64,000 nucleotides of DNA, taken from NCBI GenBank assembly GCA_052115395.1, contig JBFRGO010000002.1. One strand, 5' to 3'. The position numbers and the translations under genes are program-made. Origin of the DNA: Noviluteimonas sp052115395. Lineage in GTDB: Bacteria; Pseudomonadota; Gammaproteobacteria; Xanthomonadales; Xanthomonadaceae. A model generated the notes under the pieces. That model searched no databases. It saw only the letters and a program-made list of their open reading frames with translations, and was not told the origin of the DNA. Numbering within the stretch: the first letter of the stretch is position 1; every line of letters starts with the position of its first letter. This document shows positions 34,851 through 45,112 of the stretch, piece after piece.

Positions 34851-35181
34851 CCTTTTATTTTCAATACGTTGACACAGCCTTGCCGGCTGTCGGCAAGCGG
34901 CCGCAAATCGACGATCGTCCCCTTGCCGAGTCGTGGGGGGAGGAGTAGCGTCGATCTCCCGAGCAGACTCTTGCTCGGCTTGCGAGAGACCAGGCCGATG
35001 ACGCAAACGCCCGTATCCGAGGAGCGTGCCGCCGGACGAAACGTCCGGTCAGGCGCCGAATCGAATGCCCCGGCGGCCTGCGGAACCATCGACCCGATGA
35101 TCCTCGCCCCCATGGACGCCCCGTGCCCCAGGCCCGGGGCGTTCGCGTTTTTGAAGGTCGTGCGATTTTCAGGAGGCTGAC
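34851..35181 (+). other. Structured non-coding interval, candidate small RNA or leader
   Basis: 331 bp without a convincing gene. It holds perfect hairpins at 34879-34897 (CTTGCCG/CGGCAAG), 34960-34977 (CGAGCA/TGCTCG) and 35032-35048 (CCGGACG/CGTCCGG), then a terminator-like hairpin with T-run at 35116-35153, 29 nt before the YdcH-like start. Several GGA motifs are present (GGGGGGAGGAG, CGAGGAG, GCGGAAC). A TTGACA at 34869 has no good -10. An open frame crosses it but does not look coding. Confidence 0.4.
35116..35153 (+). terminator. Intrinsic terminator-like hairpin
   Basis: ACGCCCCG (35116-35123) and CGGGGCGT (35135-35142) with an 11-nt loop, then TCGCGTTTTT. It would end a transcript from the interval before the YdcH-like gene. 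Confidence 0.6.
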
Positions 35182-35397
35182 ATGTTCGAAGGGCAACCGC
35201 AGGCGGAACTCGACGCGCTGATGAAGACCAATCCCGAGTTCAAGAGCCTGTATCAGCGCCACAAGGAACTCGACAAAAAAGTGCTCGACGCCGAACTCGG
35301 CGTGCTGGCCGTCGACGACCTCACCTTGACGAAGATGAAACGCGAGAAGCTCGCCGCGAAAGACCGCCTCGTCACGATGTACGACGGACGACACTGA
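35182..35397 (+). CDS. YdcH family (DUF465) small protein
   Basis: A 71-residue, highly charged helical protein with the DUF465 pattern: NPEFKSLYQRHKELDKKV in the first half and TLTKMKREKLAAKDRLVTMY in the second, where the Lys-rich KREKLxxKD is the family hallmark. Function is unknown; members are abundant small cytoplasmic proteins predicted to form helical hairpins. A good AGGAGG lies before the ATG, and a strong hairpin follows the stop. Confidence 0.88.
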   Translation: MFEGQPQAELDALMKTNPEFKSLYQRHKELDKKVLDAELGVLAVDDLTLTKMKREKLAAKDRLVTMYDGRH

Positions 35398-35413
35398 CCT
35401 TTCCTACCGTCGT

Positions 35414-35449
35414 GGGCGGCACCGGCGTCCTCGTCCGCCGGTGCCGCCC
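35414..35449 (+). terminator. Strong hairpin after the YdcH-like gene
   Basis: Perfect 14-bp stem GGGCGGCACCGGCG / CGCCGGTGCCGCCC with an 8-nt loop. There is no T-run, so it is probably an inefficient or Rho-assisted terminator. Confidence 0.6.
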
Positions 35450-35542
35450 GCGGGGGCATCAAGCCGCGCTGATAAGCGCCGCCCTTCATAAGAGATAATC
35501 GCCCTCTCGCCGCGCAACGCGGCCGCACCCCGGGCGATCCGC

Positions 35543-36925
<1,383 letters not shown>

Positions 36926-36945
36926 AGCGGGTATGGGCTAGACTT

Positions 36946-36969
36946 CCCGCCTTGATTCCACGAGGCGGG
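36946..36969 (+). promoter_or_regulatory. Hairpin directly before the gamma-synthase/lyase start
   Basis: CCCGCCT / AGGCGGG with a 10-nt loop, ending 5 nt before the ATG and covering part of the ribosome-binding region (GGCGGGCAGG). It could reduce translation unless opened. Confidence 0.35.
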
Positions 36970-36974
36970 CAGGC

Positions 36975-38147
36975 ATGAAGGACGAAGGTCGCAACGCGCA
37001 AAACCATGGCCGGGGCACCCTGGCCATCCACGCGGGCCAGTCCCCCGATCCGTCGACCGGCGCGGTCATGACGCCGATCTACGCCACGTCCACGTATGCG
37101 CAGTCCAGCCCCGGCGAACACCAGGGCTTCGAGTACTCGCGCACGCACAACCCGACGCGCTTCGCCTACGAGCGCTGCATCGCCGGCCTGGAAGGCGGCT
37201 CGCGCGGGTTCGCGTTCGCCTCGGGCCTGGCGGCCACGTCCACCTTGCTGGAGTTGCTCGACACCGGCGACCACGTCGTGGCGATGGACGATGTGTACGG
37301 CGGCACCTTCCGTTTGTTCGAACGCGTGCGCCGCCGTTCGGCGGGCCTGGACTTCAGCTGGGTCGATCTCACCGATCCGGCGCAGTTCGAAGCCGCGATC
37401 CGCCCGACCACCAAGATGGTGTGGATCGAAACGCCCACCAATCCCCTGCTGAAGATCGTCGACATCGGCGCGATCGCGAAGATCGCGAAGAAGCACGGCC
37501 TGCTGGTGGTGGTCGACAACACCTTCTCCTCGCCGATGGTGCAGCGCCCGCTGGAACATGGCGCCGACATCGTCATGCATTCGGCGACCAAATACCTCAA
37601 CGGCCACAGCGACATGGTCGGCGGCATCCTGGTCGTGGGCGACAACAAGGAACTGGGCGAACAGCTCGCGTTCCTGCAGAACTCCATCGGCGCGGTGCAG
37701 GGGCCCTTCGACAGCTTCCTCGCGCTGCGCGGGCTGAAGACCCTGCACCTGCGCATGCGCGCGCATTGCGAGAACGCACTCGCGCTCGCGCAATGGCTGG
37801 AAACGCAGCCCGCGATCGAGCGCGTCGTCTACCCGGGCCTGGCCTCGCATCCGCACCACGCGCTGGCCAAGCGCCAGATGGACGGCTTCGGCGGCATTGT
37901 CACGATCTTCGTCAAGGGCGGGCTCGAGGCGTCCAAGCGTTTCTGCGAACGGACCGAGTTGTTCACGCTGGCCGAATCGCTCGGTGGCGTGGAAAGCCTC
38001 GTCAACCATCCGGCGATCATGACGCACGCGTCGATCCCGCCCGAGCGCCGCGCGCAGCTGGGCCTGTTCGACAATCTCGTGCGCCTGAGCGTCGGCGTGG
38101 AAGACCTCGCGGACCTGCAGGCCGACCTGGCGCACGCGCTGGGCTGA
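36975..38147 (+). CDS. Cystathionine gamma-synthase/gamma-lyase family protein
   Basis: A 390-residue fold-type I PLP enzyme of the Cys/Met metabolism family. The PLP lysine is K206 in SATKYLNGHSD. Other signatures are EYSRTHNPTRFAYERCIAGLEGG, MDDVYGGTFRLFERV and VDNTFSSPMVQRPLEHGADI. With the CBS gene 49 nt upstream it completes transsulfuration, most likely as cystathionine gamma-lyase making cysteine, but synthase activity cannot be excluded from sequence. Confidence 0.9.
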   Translation: MKDEGRNAQNHGRGTLAIHAGQSPDPSTGAVMTPIYATSTYAQSSPGEHQGFEYSRTHNPTRFAYERCIAGLEGGSRGFAFASGLAATSTLLELLDTGDHVVAMDDVYGGTFRLFERVRRRSAGLDFSWVDLTDPAQFEAAIRPTTKMVWIETPTNPLLKIVDIGAIAKIAKKHGLLVVVDNTFSSPMVQRPLEHGADIVMHSATKYLNGHSDMVGGILVVGDNKELGEQLAFLQNSIGAVQGPFDSFLALRGLKTLHLRMRAHCENALALAQWLETQPAIERVVYPGLASHPHHALAKRQMDGFGGIVTIFVKGGLEASKRFCERTELFTLAESLGGVESLVNHPAIMTHASIPPERRAQLGLFDNLVRLSVGVEDLADLQADLAHALG

Positions 38148-38162
38148 CGGATGCAGGATCCG

Positions 38163-41100
38163 ATGGAATTCACCGGCGAGCGGTACGTGCCCACGGAGCA
38201 GGGCGAAATCCGCCAGGAACACGTGCATCGCTACGCATGGGCGCAATCGCTCGCGCAGGGGCGCGAAGTGCTCGACATCGCCAGCGGCGAAGGCTACGGC
38301 TCGGCGATGCTCGCGCAATCGGCGCGCAGCGTCACGGGCGTGGACATCGATCCCGACGCCGTGCGCCATGCCGCCGCGCGCTATGCCGCGGCCAACCTGC
38401 GCTTCATCGAAGGCAGTGCCGCGCAGATCCCGCTGGCCGATGCGAGCATCGACTTGGCGGTCTCCTTCGAAACGATCGAACACCACGATCGCCACGAAGA
38501 GATGTTGCGCGAACTGCGCCGCGTGCTGCGCCCCGATGGCGTGCTCGTGCTGTCCTCGCCCAATCGCGTCGTCTATTCCGAGCTCGCGGGGCACCACAAC
38601 GAATTCCACGTCCGCGAACTGGATTTCGCGGAACTCGACGCGCTGCTGCGCCGGCACTTTCCCGCGGTGCGCTACTACGGCCAGCGCATGTCCGCCGGTT
38701 CGCTCGTGGTGCCGATCGGCGCCGGCGACACCGCGACGATCGCGCCGCTGGCCGATGCGCCCGCCGGCATCGCATCGCGCGCACCGAAGATGTCCGATCC
38801 GGTTTACTTCATCGCGCTCGCCGCTGCCGACGAATCCCTGCTGCCCGCGCGCGATGCCTCGGTGTTGTTCTCCGACGAAGAAGATCTGTACGCGCGCACG
38901 CGCGAAATCGCGGCGTGGGCCAGGCAGCAGGACGCCTCCGTCCAGTCCTTGCGCGAGCGCGTGGGCACGCTCACCAGCGAACACGCCGACGCTGTCCGGT
39001 GGGCGCAATCGCAGGCGGCCGACGTGGAGGCACTGCGCGCGCGGGTCGGCACGCTGACGGAAGAACACGCGCAGGCGGTGCAATGGGCGCAGCGCCTGGA
39101 TGCCGAACACCAGAAGACCGTGGCGTGGGCGAAGGGCTTGGACACGGAGCTCGACGACTTGCGTCGCCAGCACGCGGCCCTGGTCAATGAGCACGGCCGC
39201 ACCGTGGCGTGGGCGCAGTCGCTCGACCGCGATGTGTTCGCCTTGCGCGAGCGCGTTGTCGAAGCGGCGGGCGAAGTGCGCCGCATGCTGCAGTTGCTCG
39301 CCGACACGCATCGCGAACTCAGCGCCGAAATCGACGCACGGGATCGCTATGCGATGCAGCTGCGCAATGTCATCGACCAGATCCGCGGCTCGGCGGCGTG
39401 GCGCCTGACCGGGCCCTTGCGTCGTGCGCTGGCGAAACTGCGCAGGACTGCGCCCGAAGTCGTCCTGCCCGCGCCACCGCCGACGGGCGGCGCGCGTGCC
39501 GTGCGGTTCGGCGACCTGCGCTTCGATGCCACCGAGTCCCCGCGCGTCACCGTCGTCGTGCCGACCTGGGGCAACGTCGCCTACACCGCCGCGTGCCTGC
39601 GTTCGCTGATGATCTCCGGTGCGAGCGTTCCCTACGAAGTCCTCGTGATCGAAGATGCCTCCGGCGACGAGGCGATGGCCGCGTTCGCCGACGTGCCGGG
39701 CCTGCGCTATCACGTCAACGAAACCAACCTGGGCTTCATCCGTTCGTGCAACCAGGCGATCGCGCTGGCGCGCGGCGATTACCTGGTGTTCCTCAACAAC
39801 GACACCGAAGTGCGGCCGGGCTGGCTCGACGCGCTGCTGGATGTGTTCGCGCAACACGCGGATGCGGGCATCGCCGGATCGAAACTGATCTATCCCGACG
39901 GTCGCCTGCAGGAAGCCGGCGGCATCGTCTGGCGCGATGGATCGGCGTGGAATTACGGACGCCTGGGCGATCCGAACGCGGGCGAGTTCAACTACGTGCG
40001 CCGCGTGGATTACTGCTCCGGCGCCGCGCTGATGGTGCCGCGCACGTTGTTCGAACGCCTGGGCGGCTTCGACGAACGTTACGTGCCGGCGTATTGCGAA
40101 GACTCCGATCTCGCATTCCGGATCCGCGCCGAAGGCCTGGAGGCGTACTACACGCCCTTCTCCGTGGTGGTGCACCACGAAGGCATCTCGCACGGAACGG
40201 ACACCGGCTCGGGCATCAAGGCCTACCAGGTCGACAACCAGCGCAAGTTCCTCGAGCGTTGGCGCGACACGCTCGCCGCGCACTATCCGAACGCGCAGTG
40301 CGTGACGCGTGCGCGCGATCGCGCGTGGGATCGCCCGGTCGTGCTCGTGATCGATCACTACGTGCCGCAGCCCGATCGCGATGCGGGCTCGCGCACGATG
40401 TTCGCGTTCCTGCGCCGCCTGGTCGAAGCCGGCTGCGTGGTGAAGTTCTGGCCGGAGAACCTGCACTTCGATCCGGACTACGCGCCGGCGCTGCAGGCGC
40501 TCGGCATCGAGGTCTACACCGGCGGCGACTGGATGCGCGGATTGCCCGCCCTGCGCGAAGCGATCGGCGAGGAAGTCGACGCGATCCTGCTTTCGCGCCC
40601 CGACGTCGCGGAGAAATTCCTGGCCCAGGCGCGCGACGCGTTCCCGCGCGCGCGCATCGCCTACTACGGCCACGACCTGCATTTCCGCCGCGTGCGCCAG
40701 GAAGCCGATGTGCTCGGGCAACCGGCGCTGCTCGCCCACGCCGACAAGCTCGAGGAACTCGAGCGCGAGGTGTGGCGAGGCGTGGATGTCGTGCTCTATC
40801 CCTCGCAGGATGAAGCCGACGCCGTGCGTTCCCTCGAACAGGACGTCGACGCACGCCCGATCCTGCCCTACGCCTACGATGCCTTCCCGCGCATGGACGG
40901 TCCGGGCGAACGCAGCGGCCTGCTGTTCGTCGCCGGCTTCGCCCATCCGCCGAACGTGGATGCGGCCGAATGGCTGGTGTACGAGATCATGCCGCGCGTG
41001 TGGGCGCGGCGCCCCGAAGCGCGTCTCTCGCTCGTCGGCGCAAATCCCACGCCGCGCGTGCAGGAACTGGCCGAAGGGCGCGTGGAAGTCACCGGCTTCG

Positions 41101-41438
41101 TCAACGATGAAGCATTATTCCGCCGCTACGCCACCGCGCGCGTGTGCGTCGTACCGCTGCGCTTCGGCGCGGGCGTGAAGAGCAAGGTCGTCGAAGCCTT
41201 CCAGCAGGGCACGCCGCTGGTCACCACGCCGGTCGGCGTGCAGGGCTTGCCGGGCGCCGAGGCGGTCTGCGACGTGGCTGACGACCCGCAGGTCCTCGCC
41301 GACGCACTCGTCGCGCTGCTCGACGATGATGCGAAGTGGACGCAGCGTTCGCACGCGGCCACCGACTATGTCGCGCAGCGCTTCTCGCGCGAGGCGATGG
41401 CCGCCACCCTTCTCGACGCACTGGGAGTCCAGCGATGA
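38163..41438 (+). CDS. Trifunctional methyltransferase / coiled coil / GT2 / GT4 glycan enzyme
   Basis: About 1,091 residues. Residues 1-180 are a class I SAM methyltransferase (LDIASGEGYGS, DIDPDAV, FETIEHH). Residues about 240-400 are a coiled coil built from roughly four 30-residue repeats with HAQAVQWAQRLD, KTVAWAKGLD and RTVAWAQSLD. A GT2 domain follows (VTVVVPTWGN, FLNNDTEVRPG, near 460-700), then a GT4-like domain with PYAYDAFPR, FVAGFAHPPNVDAAEWL and RFGAGVKSKVVEAFQQGTPLV. ATG 38163 matches the family start MEFTGERYVP and has AGGA upstream; ATG 38151 would add four residues. It opens the heptose-glycan operon, overlapping hddA by ATGA. It likely builds or ends a repeating sugar chain and methylates it. 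Confidence 0.88.
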   Translation: MEFTGERYVPTEQGEIRQEHVHRYAWAQSLAQGREVLDIASGEGYGSAMLAQSARSVTGVDIDPDAVRHAAARYAAANLRFIEGSAAQIPLADASIDLAVSFETIEHHDRHEEMLRELRRVLRPDGVLVLSSPNRVVYSELAGHHNEFHVRELDFAELDALLRRHFPAVRYYGQRMSAGSLVVPIGAGDTATIAPLADAPAGIASRAPKMSDPVYFIALAAADESLLPARDASVLFSDEEDLYARTREIAAWARQQDASVQSLRERVGTLTSEHADAVRWAQSQAADVEALRARVGTLTEEHAQAVQWAQRLDAEHQKTVAWAKGLDTELDDLRRQHAALVNEHGRTVAWAQSLDRDVFALRERVVEAAGEVRRMLQLLADTHRELSAEIDARDRYAMQLRNVIDQIRGSAAWRLTGPLRRALAKLRRTAPEVVLPAPPPTGGARAVRFGDLRFDATESPRVTVVVPTWGNVAYTAACLRSLMISGASVPYEVLVIEDASGDEAMAAFADVPGLRYHVNETNLGFIRSCNQAIALARGDYLVFLNNDTEVRPGWLDALLDVFAQHADAGIAGSKLIYPDGRLQEAGGIVWRDGSAWNYGRLGDPNAGEFNYVRRVDYCSGAALMVPRTLFERLGGFDERYVPAYCEDSDLAFRIRAEGLEAYYTPFSVVVHHEGISHGTDTGSGIKAYQVDNQRKFLERWRDTLAAHYPNAQCVTRARDRAWDRPVVLVIDHYVPQPDRDAGSRTMFAFLRRLVEAGCVVKFWPENLHFDPDYAPALQALGIEVYTGGDWMRGLPALREAIGEEVDAILLSRPDVAEKFLAQARDAFPRARIAYYGHDLHFRRVRQEADVLGQPALLAHADKLEELEREVWRGVDVVLYPSQDEADAVRSLEQDVDARPILPYAYDAFPRMDGPGERSGLLFVAGFAHPPNVDAAEWLVYEIMPRVWARRPEARLSLVGANPTPRVQELAEGRVEVTGFVNDEALFRRYATARVCVVPLRFGAGVKSKVVEAFQQGTPLVTTPVGVQGLPGAEAVCDVADDPQVLADALVALLDDDAKWTQRSHAATDYVAQRFSREAMAATLLDALGVQR

Positions 41439-42463
41439 TCGTGCGTGCGCGTGCCCCGTTGCGCCTGGGCCTGGCCGGCGGCGGGACCGACGTCGCGCCG
41501 TACTGCGATCTGCACGGCGGCTTCGTGATGAACGCGGCCATCGACAAGTATGCCTACGCCATCGTCGATCCCTCGCCAGACGGCCAAGTCGAACTGCACG
41601 CACTCGACCGCGCGTGCGTCGCGCGCTGCGCGCCGGATTCGGTGAAGAGCGAGGATCGCGACCTGCAGTTGTTGCTCGGCACCTACCTGCGCATCTGCCG
41701 CGATTTCCTCAACGACGAGCGCCCGGCGATCCGCCTGCGCAGTTTCTCCGATGCACCGCCGGGGTCGGGCCTGGGCTCCTCCTCGACGATGGTGGTGGCG
41801 CTCGTCGCCGCGCTCGCCGAATACTTCGGGCTGGCGCTGGGCGAATACGAAATCGCAAGGCTCGCCTACGAAATCGAACGCCACGATCTCGCGCTGGCCG
41901 GCGGCAAGCAGGACCAGTACGCCGCGGCCTTCGGCGGATTCAACTTCATGGAATTCCACGCCGACGACCGCGTGATCGTGAATCCCTTGCGGATGAAGGA
42001 TTGGGTGGTCGCCGAGCTCGAAGCCTCCTTGCTGCTGTACTTCACCGGCGTCTCGCGCGATTCGGCGCGCATCATCGACGAGCAGGCGCGCAACGCGAAG
42101 GCGGGCAAGGCCGTGCCGGTGGAGGCGATGCACCAGCTCAAGGCCGAGGCGGTGGCGATGAAGGAATCGCTGCTGCGCGGCGACCTGGCCGCCTTCGCGC
42201 GCACGATGCAGGCCGGCTGGGAAGCGAAGAAACAGATGGCCGCCTCGATCACCAATCCGATGATCGATTCGGTCGAAGCCGCCGCCCGCAAGCACGGCGC
42301 ACTCGCCACCAAGGTGAGCGGGGCAGGCGGCGGTGGGTTCATGATGTTCGCGTGCGACCCGGCCGACCGCGTCGGCCTGTCGCGCGCGTTGCTCGAACAG
42401 GGCGGCACGTTGCTGGATTTCCACTTCAACCCGCGCGGCGCTGTCGCATGGAGGAGCCCGTGA
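41435..42463 (+). CDS. hddA: D-glycero-alpha-D-manno-heptose 7-phosphate kinase
   Basis: A 342-residue GHMP kinase. Motif 1 is RLGLAGGGTDVAPYC, the ATP loop is PPGSGLGSSSTM, and motif 3 is KVSGAGGGGFMMF. HddA phosphorylates heptose 7-phosphate at C1 in the alpha configuration, committing it to GDP-heptose. The neighbours gmhA, hddC and gmhB supply the other three steps, which supports the specific call over other GHMP kinases. It overlaps the upstream multi-domain gene by ATGA and gmhA by GTGA. Confidence 0.88.
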   Translation: MIVRARAPLRLGLAGGGTDVAPYCDLHGGFVMNAAIDKYAYAIVDPSPDGQVELHALDRACVARCAPDSVKSEDRDLQLLLGTYLRICRDFLNDERPAIRLRSFSDAPPGSGLGSSSTMVVALVAALAEYFGLALGEYEIARLAYEIERHDLALAGGKQDQYAAAFGGFNFMEFHADDRVIVNPLRMKDWVVAELEASLLLYFTGVSRDSARIIDEQARNAKAGKAVPVEAMHQLKAEAVAMKESLLRGDLAAFARTMQAGWEAKKQMAASITNPMIDSVEAAARKHGALATKVSGAGGGGFMMFACDPADRVGLSRALLEQGGTLLDFHFNPRGAVAWRSP

Positions 42464-43047
42464 AGACGTTCATCGCCGACGAGTTCGACAAGGCGCTCGC
42501 CAACTTCGCGGCGATGGCGGGCGACGCCGCGCTCAGGCAGCGCATCGAGGATGCGGTGTCGCTGTGCACCGCGGCGCTGCGCAACGGCAACAAGATCCTG
42601 TTCGCGGGCAACGGCGGCAGCGCGGCCGACGCGCAGCACTGGGCCGGCGAGCTGGTCAGCCGCTTCTACTACGATCGCCCGGGGCTTCCCGGGATCGCGC
42701 TGACCACCGACAGCAGCATCCTCACCGCGATCGGCAACGACTACGGCTTCGACTACGTGTTCGCACGGCAGGTCGAAGCGCTCGGCCGGCGCGGCGACGT
42801 CCTCGTCGCGATTTCCACGTCGGGCAATTCGAAGAACATCCTGCGCGCGATCTCCGCGGCGAAGGAACGCGGCCTGCACGTCATCGGCTACACCGGCCGC
42901 ACCGGCGGCGCGATGGCGGCGCAATGCGACCTGTGCTTCCACGTGCCGTCCGACGACACGCCGCGCATCCAGGAAGGCCACGAGTTCCTCGGCCACATGC
43001 TCTGCGCCCTGATCGAAACGCAAATGCATCCGCGCGATGGCGGTTGA
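42460..43047 (+). CDS. gmhA: Phosphoheptose isomerase
   Basis: 195 residues from GTG 42460, which overlaps the hddA stop and has GGAGGAG just upstream; an ATG at 42448 would add four residues. It is a SIS-domain isomerase that turns sedoheptulose 7-phosphate into D-glycero-D-manno-heptose 7-phosphate. Visible features are FAGNGGSAADAQHWAGELVSR, ALTTDSSILTAIGNDYGF, AISTSGNSKNI and EGHEFLGHMLCALIE, which hold the catalytic Glu/His and zinc ligands. It overlaps hddC by 11 nt. Confidence 0.92.
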   Translation: MKTFIADEFDKALANFAAMAGDAALRQRIEDAVSLCTAALRNGNKILFAGNGGSAADAQHWAGELVSRFYYDRPGLPGIALTTDSSILTAIGNDYGFDYVFARQVEALGRRGDVLVAISTSGNSKNILRAISAAKERGLHVIGYTGRTGGAMAAQCDLCFHVPSDDTPRIQEGHEFLGHMLCALIETQMHPRDGG

Positions 43048-43732
43048 CGAAGCGATCCTCCTCGTCGGCGGTCTCGGCACGCGCTTGCGCGAAGTCGTCG
43101 CCGACGTGCCCAAGCCGCTGGCGCCGGTCGCGGGTCGGCCGTTCCTGGCGTGGGTGCTCGATGCGCTCGCCGCGCGCGGCATGCGCCGCGTCGTGCTGGC
43201 CACCGGCCACGGGGCAGGGCAGGTGGAAGCGGCGATCGGTGCGCACTGGCAGGGCATGGCGGTCGCGTACTCGGTGGAGGATCGACCGCTCGGCACCGGT
43301 GGCGCGGTGCGCCACGCGTTGCGCCTGATCGAAGGCGCGGGCACGCACGTGCTCAACGGCGACACCTACCTGGACTACGACCCGCGCGCGCTCGAAGCGA
43401 CAACGCGCGAGGCCAACACGTGCATCGGCGTCGCCCTCGCGCACGTCGACGACGCGGGCCGCTACGGCAGCGTCGACGTCGGCGCAGGCCGCGTCACCGC
43501 GTTCCGCGAAAAAGGCGGCAGCGCGCCGGGCTGGATCAACGCGGGCTGCTATTTCCTCACGCGCGCGGCGATCGACACGCTGCCGTCCGCCGAGCGCTTC
43601 TCGCTGGAACACGATTGGCTGCCCGCGCGTGCCGCGGCGGGCGACATCGCCGCGTTCGAAGACACGCGCGATTTCATCGACATCGGCGTGCCCGCCGATT
43701 ACGCGCGCGCACAGGGATGGTTCGCGCGATGA
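43037..43732 (+). CDS. hddC: D-glycero-alpha-D-manno-heptose 1-phosphate guanylyltransferase
   Basis: A 231-residue nucleotidyltransferase. The activation loop is LVGGLGTRLREVVADVPKPLAP, then GTGGAVRHAL for base recognition and NGDTYLDYD for metal binding. Such proteins make NDP-sugars; with the GmhA/HddA/GmhB set, GDP-heptose is the expected product. A TTP- or CTP-using paralogue is possible but less likely. It is packed between gmhA and gmhB with overlaps on both sides. Confidence 0.85.
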   Translation: MAVDEAILLVGGLGTRLREVVADVPKPLAPVAGRPFLAWVLDALAARGMRRVVLATGHGAGQVEAAIGAHWQGMAVAYSVEDRPLGTGGAVRHALRLIEGAGTHVLNGDTYLDYDPRALEATTREANTCIGVALAHVDDAGRYGSVDVGAGRVTAFREKGGSAPGWINAGCYFLTRAAIDTLPSAERFSLEHDWLPARAAAGDIAAFEDTRDFIDIGVPADYARAQGWFAR

Positions 43733-44322
43733 CGTTCGTCGATGCCGCGCACTTCGACGATCCGACCCTGCAGGCGCAACTGGCCGCGTGGCCGGCACCC
43801 CGCCGCGCGTTGTTCCTCGACCGCGACGGCGTGATCAACGTCGACCACGGTTATGTCCACGCCGCCGAGCGCACCGATTTCCTGCCGGGCATTTTCGACC
43901 TCGTGCGCACCGCGCGCGCGGCGGGTTTCGCGCCGATCGTCGTGACCAACCAGGCCGGCATCGCGCGTGGCCTGTACGACGAGGCGACATTCCTGTCCTA
44001 CACCACGTGGGTGCATGTGCAGTTCCGCGCGCACGATGCGCCCTTGTTCGCCACCTACTACTGCCCGCACCATCCCACCGCCGGCATCGGCGATGCGCGG
44101 CGCGCCTGCGCGTGCCGCAAGCCGCAGCCGGGCATGTTGTTCGCCGCCGCGCACCACCTGCACATCGAGCTGCCGGCCTCGCGCCTGCTCGGCGACACCC
44201 AGGCCGACCTCGACGCGGCCCGCGCGGCCGGCGTGCGCGACGCGCGCCGCCTGGATCCACACAGCGACGACGACGCCGTGTTCCGTACACTCGACCAAGC
44301 CCTCGACTGGTTTTCCGCATGA
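43729..44322 (+). CDS. gmhB: D-glycero-D-manno-heptose 1,7-bisphosphate 7-phosphatase
   Basis: A 197-residue HAD phosphatase. Motif I is LFLDRDGVINVDHGYVH, motif II is VVTNQAGIARG, and the zinc loop YYCPHHPTAG...CACRKPQPGM with four Cys/His ligands is the GmhB signature. LLGDTQADLDAARAAG gives motif IV. It removes the C7 phosphate before guanylyl transfer. ATGA overlaps join it to hddC and to the methyltransferase downstream. Confidence 0.93.
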   Translation: MTFVDAAHFDDPTLQAQLAAWPAPRRALFLDRDGVINVDHGYVHAAERTDFLPGIFDLVRTARAAGFAPIVVTNQAGIARGLYDEATFLSYTTWVHVQFRAHDAPLFATYYCPHHPTAGIGDARRACACRKPQPGMLFAAAHHLHIELPASRLLGDTQADLDAARAAGVRDARRLDPHSDDDAVFRTLDQALDWFSA

Positions 44323-45077
44323 CGCACACCGCATCTCCCGCCACGGCCACCTTCGGCGTGGACGACATCAAGGCCTGGTTCGAGCGCCCGCGCACCTCGC
44401 GGCTGGCGCGCGATCGCGTGATGGAGCTGTACTTCACCTTCCATCCGCGCACGGCCTTCCTCAAGACGCTGCCGCCGAAAGCGTCGGTGGTGGATGTCGG
44501 CGCGGGCGACGGTTCCTTGTCGGTGTTCCGCGCGTGGCCCGCGCCGGAACGCGGCGACCTGGAACTGCACGCGTATTCGATCGAGAAGGGGCGCCTGTTC
44601 GATCAGTTCGCCAGCTTCGAGATCGGCGACTGGAATCTCGCGCCGCCGGAATTCGGCGGCCGCACCTTCGACGCGATCCTGTGCGCGCACTTCATCGAGC
44701 ACATCGCCGACCCGCGCACGTTCGTCGAATGGGCCGCGCGCAAGCTCGCGCCCGGCGGGCGCATGTACCTGGAGTGGCCCGCGCCGGCCGCGCTCACGCT
44801 GCCTTCGCGCGATGTATTGCAGCGCGCCGGCGTGGACCTGGTGATCTCGCGCTTCGACGACGACCACACGCATCGCGACCTGCCCGACGGCGATGCGATC
44901 GCCGCCGCGCTGGCCGCCGCGGGATTGCAGATCCAGGCGCGCGGGACCGTGCGCCTGCCCTGGCTGGAAGAAGAGATGCTCGCGCATTTCCGGGACGACG
45001 CCGATGGTTTCCCGCGGCAGGCCGCCTTCTGGTCGCGGACCGGGTGGTCCCAGTACATCGTCGTGGAACGAGGCTGA
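44319..45077 (+). CDS. SAM-dependent methyltransferase
   Basis: A 252-residue class I methyltransferase. The SAM-binding motif I is VVDVGAGDGSLSVF, followed by ILCAHFIEHIADPRTFVEWAARKLAPGG, the usual motif IV and helix. The substrate is probably a sugar in the glycan, inferred only from position in the heptose operon. It overlaps gmhB by ATGA. Confidence 0.82.
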   Translation: MTHTASPATATFGVDDIKAWFERPRTSRLARDRVMELYFTFHPRTAFLKTLPPKASVVDVGAGDGSLSVFRAWPAPERGDLELHAYSIEKGRLFDQFASFEIGDWNLAPPEFGGRTFDAILCAHFIEHIADPRTFVEWAARKLAPGGRMYLEWPAPAALTLPSRDVLQRAGVDLVISRFDDDHTHRDLPDGDAIAAALAAAGLQIQARGTVRLPWLEEEMLAHFRDDADGFPRQAAFWSRTGWSQYIVVERG

Positions 45078-45112
45078 TAAACTCCGGCCGCATACGCATC
45101 CACGGAGAGATC

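Noticed and set aside
35010..35060. Possible SAH riboswitch (CCGAGGAGCG is similar to its consensus)
   Set aside because: The downstream pseudoknot partner is missing, and the following gene is YdcH-like rather than ahcY or metH.
34869..35180. Open frame of about 100 codons in the structured interval
   Set aside because: Needs a TTG start or an internal ATG without a good ribosome site, crosses a terminator-like hairpin, and has no recognisable domain or gene-like amino acid pattern.
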